Of a stretch of DNA of 64,000 bases, positions 55,434 to 64,000 are shown piece after piece. Source of the stretch: Uranotaenia lowii (taxonomy: Eukaryota > Arthropoda > Insecta > Diptera > Culicidae); contig NC_073692.1 of NCBI RefSeq assembly GCF_029784155.1, forward strand, positions 332,401,920-332,465,919. Direction: 5' to 3'. The notes below the pieces were generated by a model. It saw only the letters and a list, made by a program, of their open reading frames with translations, was not told the DNA's origin and did no database searches. Both the position numbers and the translations under genes were made by a program. The first letter of the stretch is position 1, and each line of letters begins with the position of its first letter.

Positions 55434-55843
55434 GGCCGGAACAAATTTCAAATCCTTCTTTTGTCACTCGGAGTTGGGACATCGCGAGGGGGGGGGGGGG
55501 GGGGGACAATAAAAAAAATAATGCGAAAAACAAATAAATTGGAATAAATTGCACGGAAGCTTGTATGCAACAAAATTTCATATTATATTGTTGCACAAAA
55601 CCTATAAATCAAGTAATTTTTTATCGAATAATTCTTTGAAATCAAGAAAACAAAAGGTGAAATAACTCTCATCTTCTTAAATTTAATTTTTAGTCTGTAA
55701 ACTTTCAGATATAGGAATTTTTTTTATAGGAATTTGAATAAATGACTTCAAACTTTATTTATTTCCCCCTTCGGGTTTTTGGAAATTTCGAAGGGGGGGG
55801 GGGGGGGGGGCGACAAAAGAAGAAATTGATATTTGTTCCAGCC
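55434..55843. mobile_element. Harbinger-type MITE with two G18 tracts
   Basis: TIR ggccggaacaaatttcaaat and, inverted, ggctggaacaaatatcaatt. TTA duplications at 55431-55433 and 55844-55846. Two runs of exactly 18 G lie inside at 55488-55505 and 55793-55810, both on the plus strand. Confidence 0.8.
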
Positions 55844-55985
55844 TTATATTATGGAAATGTCACCAGAGTGAACTTAAAAGATTCTCTTAGGGCTCGAGGG
55901 AAACCACATAAAGTTCCAGTGATGGGTGAGTTAGCTGTGACAGACTTGGACTTAATGATCTAAATCGAATCCTTTTAATTTTTCC

Positions 55986-58433
<2,448 letters not shown>

Positions 58434-58456
58434 AATCGAATCCTTTTAATTTTTCC

Positions 58457-60690
58457 ATAATTCTCTATCTATATTCTTTTCTCTTCAGAAAAGTGGTGCA
58501 ATAGACTTAAACAAACAATTGCAAACATACACAAGGAATTTGGCTCCTTAAAGTTTAAAAATACGAGTCGTTTCAAATAAAGAAATTATAAATATAGATA
58601 GTCTGGAACTTGAATGTGTGTATCTTCTTATTTGAAATCGTCTATCTCTTAAGAAAAAATATAGGCATTTTGAATGCATTTGTGAAAATCGTAAGAATGA
58701 AAAACAAACCGAGGAATTCAAAATTGGGGATTATTTAGGAGTTAAAATAAGAAATAAACAAATTTGAATCCTTCATTTTGAAGCTTTTGATTTTTCTATT
58801 GAAATCAGTTTCAAAAGGAAATAATATATACCAACAAAAAAAAGTAAAGAAAATTGTCGCTTTTTCTTCTGATGTGAATTTGTTACTTAATGAAACTAAA
58901 TCCTAAAATTTTCCAGTTTTAAATTAAACTACACCCAAAATTCAGCCTCTGTGCCAATGGCGTGTAGTCAATTACATAGCATCATTGGTACAAGAAGATA
59001 ACGCGACCGGTGCTGATTCGATTTGCTCCCACTGGCATTAATCTCACAAGTTAACCGAATTGCGTATGTCTGAAAGAAACAAAATAAAAACGCTTTCACG
59101 TCCCTCCCTATCGCATCACAAGACGAAGAAGGATGGAAATAAATACCGGCCAACACCAGGCAGCCAGCCAACCGAGCAAATGTGAATGTAGCAAAAGCAA
59201 CAACAAAAACATCCTTCTAATTCAATCCCTTCAATCCATCGGCAAACTACCACGGCCAAGCTGTGCGTGTGTATGCAGTAAAAGCAACAAAAAAAAACAT
59301 TGCTTCAATTAGGATATATTGACAGTTCTACACGAACACCACCTTACAAAGAGGCCTCAGCCCTAACCTCAAACCAAGGGAGAACAGAATCGATTTTTGA
59401 GAAGGGCGCACGATAAATGCGATTTCCCGGTACTAATATCAAAAAATTCGCCCTGTGGAAAAGCGATACACAGACTTTCGTGTTTTGCTTTTTTTGGGAG
59501 TTCAGGGATGCCAAGTGCATTGATATTTGGAAAATTAATACATTTTTTAATTGTATTGTTATTGAAAATCTACTCATAAGTACTGAGAATTTGCAACTTT
59601 CGAATGTGAAATTAAACGTATCATTAATCTGAACGAAAAAACAACTATCTATATCGCACGCTTAAATGATGTAGCGAATTATGTGGATTTGTTTAAAATA
59701 ATCAGACCATGTAGGCGATTATTTTCAAAGTCGTCATATACGGGGATTTCATTAATTTACTTGTTTGTAACAGTGAATGACTTTGAATTCGTTTAGAAGT
59801 GAAAAACAACTCTTTTTAAATCTACCAAGCAGTACATGAAAATATACTTCAGATGTTTGAGTTCACCTTGAAAATTCATATGCAAAAGATGGCTTATCTT
59901 CATCCATTTAGGGACGCCCCGTAATGAATTCAAACGTTTAACTGTTTATAGTTGAAAATTACAATCAATTCTGAAATATTATAATTATTATTAAACAAGC
60001 AAATACTGATTCTAGTAACGCACCTAGCATCACTGGTGAGGCCGCCAGCGAATCAAAATTTGAGGTTATGGCTGAGGCCAATTTTTCGTCAATACTAACG
60101 TCCGTATATACCCTTATAGAGTGTTTCCTGAGACAGATTGTGGTAGGGTAACTTTTTGTTTTTGTTTTGAAAAATGTAAACACCAACTGGTCGCCATTTT
60201 GATCTTTGATGATAAGCACTGCTCAATGCTTTCTTTTAAAAACTTCTTCAATTAAAATTATTAACATACCTTCATGTCTTAACTTCTTATGAATTTACAA
60301 TTGATTAAATAAAGAATTTATATTCTTCTCATCAAGGTGCACTTGCAAAATCACTACACTTGCATTGCCCATTTAATTTCGTTACTATCTGGTCATTGAA
60401 CATGCGTAATGTTGTTGTTATGTTTACCCTACCACGATATGCCGAGAAAATGTAAACATGAGAAATCAGCTGTTCGCTTGACAAGTGGGGAAATGCCTTA
60501 TTCAATCTACCGGCAAACAACCAACGGCCAAGCTGCCCGGCTTTAGCAGCTGTGTATATGTAGCGTGTGTATGTAATAGCAGGCAGTAAGCAAAGCACAG
60601 TTCTCATTCAATGGGTTTCCCGTTCCTTCACTCCCGTTCCCTTTGCCGTTTCCATCTTAAGACAAAGGACTACCTTGAAAGGTGGCCAAA
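58457..60690. other. Unassigned interior of the 8.8-kb unit
   Basis: 58900-59330 and 60340-60690 are GC-richer and share a short stretch (cggcaaac, then cggccaagctg). No ORF of significance. Could be original cargo of the hAT-like unit. Confidence 0.4.
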
Positions 60691-60695
60691 CGCCG

Positions 60696-61811
60696 CACAG
60701 TGCGGTGACCAGTGGACAAAAGTCAAAAATTTTAGTTTATCAAACATTAAATTCAACTTTACCAATCGATTGGAAACAGGTTGGAGTTTTATGACCGAAC
60801 ATGCTTTTGACATAATTTTGCTTCCTACACGCGCAGCATTGGTTCAAAGTCTATGCATTAAGAAGGCAAGAAACAAATTTTTTTTTCGAAAACATACACT
60901 TTTTTTGAAACTTTTGTTTACCGTTGACAAGTTTCGCCTCAAATTCAAATTCTTTGTTCTACAAGTTGAAGATTTAAACTCAACGCATGTCGTATTGTGT
61001 TTTTTGAGTGAGAAAAATTCGTTTCTTTTCTTGTCTTTATAGCTACCTCTGAATCTACCATTATTTTTGTAAATTTCATCAACAAAAATTGCTCAACTTC
61101 AGCTAGTTAGAACAAATTCGCGTCACAAGACGTCACTACCATTTTACACTCAAATGCTAGGGAATTTCATCCTGAACACCCACTATGCTTGCTGAATTGC
61201 GTTTTTTTGCGCTAACCGAGGTATGAGCATTTTACGGAGGGTCATTTTTAAGCCACAGGAATGAAATATTTTCGAAAAAGAACCGCTGTGGTAAAACGAA
61301 AGCCGAAATCAAGTGAATTTTTCTTCTTGAACTTATCAGTATTATATTTTAAAAAAGATTTTGAATAAAAATGGATGTTTTGATATGGTTGTGGCTTTGA
61401 AATCTCATTGAAAAATTATAAGAAGCTTTGTGGTTTGAATTTTTAAATATTTTGACCTAAGATAAAGCATACATCAGCCAAGATCCAGTGAATTCCATAT
61501 TCGCTTGAAAAGGAAATTGTTGTATTCAGTTATTTTCTATGTGTAACATTATCAGGACCAAACTTAATCGTTCATGAAAGCAAATATTTAACAGATCCAT
61601 AGGACCTTTTATAAAAAAGAGTGAGAATCTTCAAAATATGGGTTATTGTAGACATGGATTTCAAGGCTTAAAAAATCAAAATTGAGACAAAACCTTCAAA
61701 ACACAGTTTTTTAGACATACTGTCAATAATTGAACATTTAAACAAATATTTTATCGAATTAAAACTTTTTACGACTTTTGTCCATCGGCTCTATGGGATC
61801 ACCGCACTGTG
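60696..61811. mobile_element. Non-autonomous Transib-like element with RSS-like ends
   Basis: Ends start CACAGTGCGGTGA on both strands. The 5-bp duplication CGCCG lies at 60691-60695 and 61812-61816. The left end is CACAGTG, a 13-bp spacer, then ACAAAAGTC (60716-60724). The right end is CACAGTG, a 23-bp spacer, then ACAAAAGTC (inverted, 61773-61781). Transib elements have 5-bp GC-rich duplications and CAC-starting TIRs and are the proposed ancestors of RAG recombination signals. The 1116-bp interior encodes no transposase. Confidence 0.78.
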
Positions 61812-61894
61812 CGCCGTGAAGCCACCGTTATGCGATTTTTTGTGATTGTTCGGTGGCAGAAAGCCTATGACAAATATCCCTCGTCCTGCATGAA

Positions 61895-61985
61895 GCTCAA
61901 ATAGTACACTGGTTAGTATGTCGGACTGGCAAGTCGATATAGTTGGTGAATTGAGTTCAACTCTCCCTACGGGCGCTGTAGTTTT
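61895..61985 (+). repeat. tRNA-like SINE head
   Basis: acactggttagtatgtcgg (A-box-like) and gagttcaactctc (B-box-like), followed by a T run. It lies in the 8.8-kb unit, after the Transib-like element. The structure does not close as a tRNA. Confidence 0.5.
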
Positions 61986-62615
61986 TTTTTCTTGTTTCTG
62001 GGGTGAATTATCCAATAGGAAAGAAATCCCATAAAATGTTTTTCTTGTTTCGCTTCAATGTAGTGGTCATGCATCATTTTAGTTGGAAGCCGAGTCCTTA
62101 TGCCAGTTACGGTTTTTAAAACATATCATCTTCGGCACAGTGCACATTCCAGCGCTTCTCTCTATTGAATTAGCACTAAAAATCAATTTTAGTTTTGATA
62201 TTTCTATATTTTTCATATAATTCTATACTAGTGAATTTTTATTCATTTTTCAAAATCAACCATTCAAGTCTAAGGTTTTTCTAACAGTAATAAGAGATGT
62301 AGGCAAAAAAAAATCGAATCTGTCCACGTGGATATCTAGGAGAAGGGGGTGGGGGTTTCCAAAATGTCCACGGAAGGGGGAGGTTGATTGGTGACAATCG
62401 GTCCAGGGAATTGCAAATTACAGCTGTTTTAGTTTGGTGGAACGACTTTTTTTCAATCTTGAGCCTTTAAGTCATTAATATATTTTTTTATTTAATAAAC
62501 ACCCCCACGGAATGGAAAATTTTGAAAATTCATAAGTACTCCTACTAGGAAAAGTCCTAAGATTATCTAGAAATTCCAGCGTTTGCGAGTATTTTACAAC
62601 GGTTTTTTGCCGCTT

Positions 62616-62654
62616 GGGGGGGGGGGGGGTGATCACCCCGATCACCCCCCCCCC
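62616..62654. repeat. G14/C10 palindrome at the hAT-like right end
   Basis: G14, then tgatcaccccgatca, then C10. Nine G followed by tgatc can pair with gatca followed by C. Confidence 0.85.
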
Positions 62655-62677
62655 ATAGGACCGCGCCTGAGTACACG

Positions 62678-63115
62678 GTGTCTTTTTGAGAACAATTTCA
62701 AAAAAAAATCGGCATCTCTGAACATTTGCCGCATTACATAGGAAACTCTTCCCTATCCAACGTATTATTAGAAGAAAAAAATAATCGGGGGGTTTAGAAC
62801 AATTTTCGACGATTTGCGAACAAAATACACGAACATAATTATCAAATTTTTAATAATAATTTATCCCAACTTCAAATTTCACATTTTTAAGGTAAGATGT
62901 GTTATGATGATTCATTACGAAGAGAATAATCATCGTTATTTATGTTTGTTACTTAATTTATCGACCTTATTGGTGATAAGTGATGTCCTTCTTACAACGT
63001 CGGATTAAAGGGTCGGGAGAGGGGGGGGCGAGGTAGCGGGCAATATGAGAAATTGCCCCGGGCCCAGAGGCTCAGAGAGGCCCTCCGAGGAGAAAAGTAT
63101 GAAGGAATCTTGATG
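62678..63115. other. Spacer with GC-rich transposon-like end
   Basis: 63003-63100 is related to 24324-24420. No gene. Confidence 0.45.
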
Positions 63116-63190
63116 ACAAAAAATTTCAAATAAATATCTAATGCCAGAGCTAGGTTATCTGGCATTAGATATTTATTTGAAATTTTTTGT
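63116..63190. repeat. Perfect 33-bp inverted repeat with 9-nt loop
   Basis: Arm 63116-63148 (ends atatctaatgccaga) is the exact reverse complement of 63158-63190; the loop is gctaggtta. The size resembles a long pre-miRNA hairpin, but perfect pairing suggests recent template-switch or a MITE core. Confidence 0.9.
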
Positions 63191-64000
63191 TATTGAATTC
63201 TGTTTTATTTTATTTCAATGTTAACTTTAAACTAAATCTGGTGTGAGCTCTAATACTGGAATCATGTTCTATATTCTAATGTTGATTTCGAGGAACAAAA
63301 AATCTTCATTGTTCTTTTAAGTTTGTAGACTGTTCAAATTCTATAGTATTAATTTGAATCATTCCTTCAAACGTAATTGGGATTGTGCTCTTAAATACTG
63401 AATTTTGTTTAAGAAAACTGATATCATTTCATGGTATTATTCTAGATTTTGAATCTTTATCAGAATTTTTTTTAATTCGTTTTTGGAACGTCAACTAAGA
63501 TTTTCTTATTCAAATTTTGAATTTTAAATGCAGAAGCCACTTGCTTTTTAAAATTTTTATCCTGCACAATAATTTGAGACTTGAACTCTGAATAGTATTT
63601 TTGTGGTTCATAAGTATATTTCTAAAGGAGAATTTTGATTTTAACTTTGAATTAGAGTTAAAAAAGTGAAGAGTGAAGAAAGTTACAATTCAATCATTCA
63701 ACAATATAATGTTTTTCTCTCATGTTTTATTTATTCTTTGGACAAATATTATTGTGGTTGTAGGGAAAACACATGAAAATTTTCGAATCCATTTTTTTAA
63801 AAATCTGACAGTACGCTCACTACAGATCGGGAAGAATACAGTGAGAATTATCAAACACTCAGTATAGTATTTTTTAATTCTTAATAAGCAACTGCTACCA
63901 AGTAATTATTCAAAGTGTCGAAGTTATTGTTTATTTTTGAATGAATCTTAACACATCTAACCTTAAAAATGTGGAATTTGAAGTTCAAAGGAACTATTAT
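63191..64000. other. AT-rich DNA without recognisable features
   Basis: Nothing supported. Confidence 0.5.

Noticed and set aside
60611..61042. 143-aa ORF spanning the left end of the Transib-like element
   Set aside because: It crosses the element boundary and has no recognisable similarity, so it is a chance frame.

Overview
The window is AT-rich, repeat-saturated DNA from an insect, most probably a mosquito or another lower dipteran. I infer this from four ITmD37E (DD37E) mariner-type lineages (best known from mosquitoes), a 412/mdg1-like Ty3/gypsy element with a tRNA-Arg-type primer site, an RTE-type LINE with a (GCTAA)n tail, and many MITEs. No bacterial or organellar features were seen. 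I found no host protein-coding exon that I could defend. The only long intact reading frames belong to mobile elements.

Layout. 1-14.9 kb: two copies of one DD37E transposon in inverted orientation (1457-2739 and 10182-11503), both with broken transposases. Between them lie MITEs and an older mariner relic (about 7100-9870) split by a 5'-truncated RTE LINE (7254-9588). The LINE sits at the codon for the relic's catalytic glutamate and is flanked by a 12-bp target duplication. 14.9-18.3 kb: a Helitron-like (HINE) relic that has absorbed a Harbinger-type MITE (itself holding a hAT-like MITE) and a 1.7-kb poly(A) retroposon with a 22-bp target duplication. 18.5-19.8 kb: a third, broken DD37E transposon. 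23-26 kb: foldback elements. 26996-34602: a complete, young LTR retrotransposon on the minus strand. Its LTRs differ at 2 of 556 positions. It has a PBS, a PPT, gag, pol joined by an apparent -1 frameshift, and two small extra ORFs upstream of gag. It is inserted into an array of a recurring motif containing gtgcacggattcaccgc.

35-47 kb: a decayed DD37E relic, tRNA-related SINEs, foldbacks and an apparently intact DD37E transposon (45922-47230) with perfect 27-bp TIRs, TA duplications and a 336-aa transposase. 47.7-49.2 kb: a Helitron-like element with about 140-bp internal repeats. 53897-62669: an 8.8-kb unit bounded by hAT-like ends and a perfect 8-bp duplication. Nested in it are a 2.4-kb retroposon with the RTE-type tail (carrying a 288-bp GT microsatellite), two MITEs, and a 1.1-kb Transib-like element. 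The ends of that last element read as recombination signal sequences: heptamer CACAGTG, nonamer-like ACAAAAGTC, and spacers of 13 and 23 bp.

GC-richer, non-coding stretches (3.0-4.4, 12.75-13.75, 20.1-21.6, 36.8-37.4, 44.6-45.6, 52.4-53.2, 58.9-60.7 kb) may be intronic or regulatory DNA of a host locus, but this cannot be shown from sequence alone. The elements do not form a pathway. The window is best read as a stratified record of insertions, with the gypsy element and the 45.9-47.2 kb mariner as the most recent and most likely functional members.
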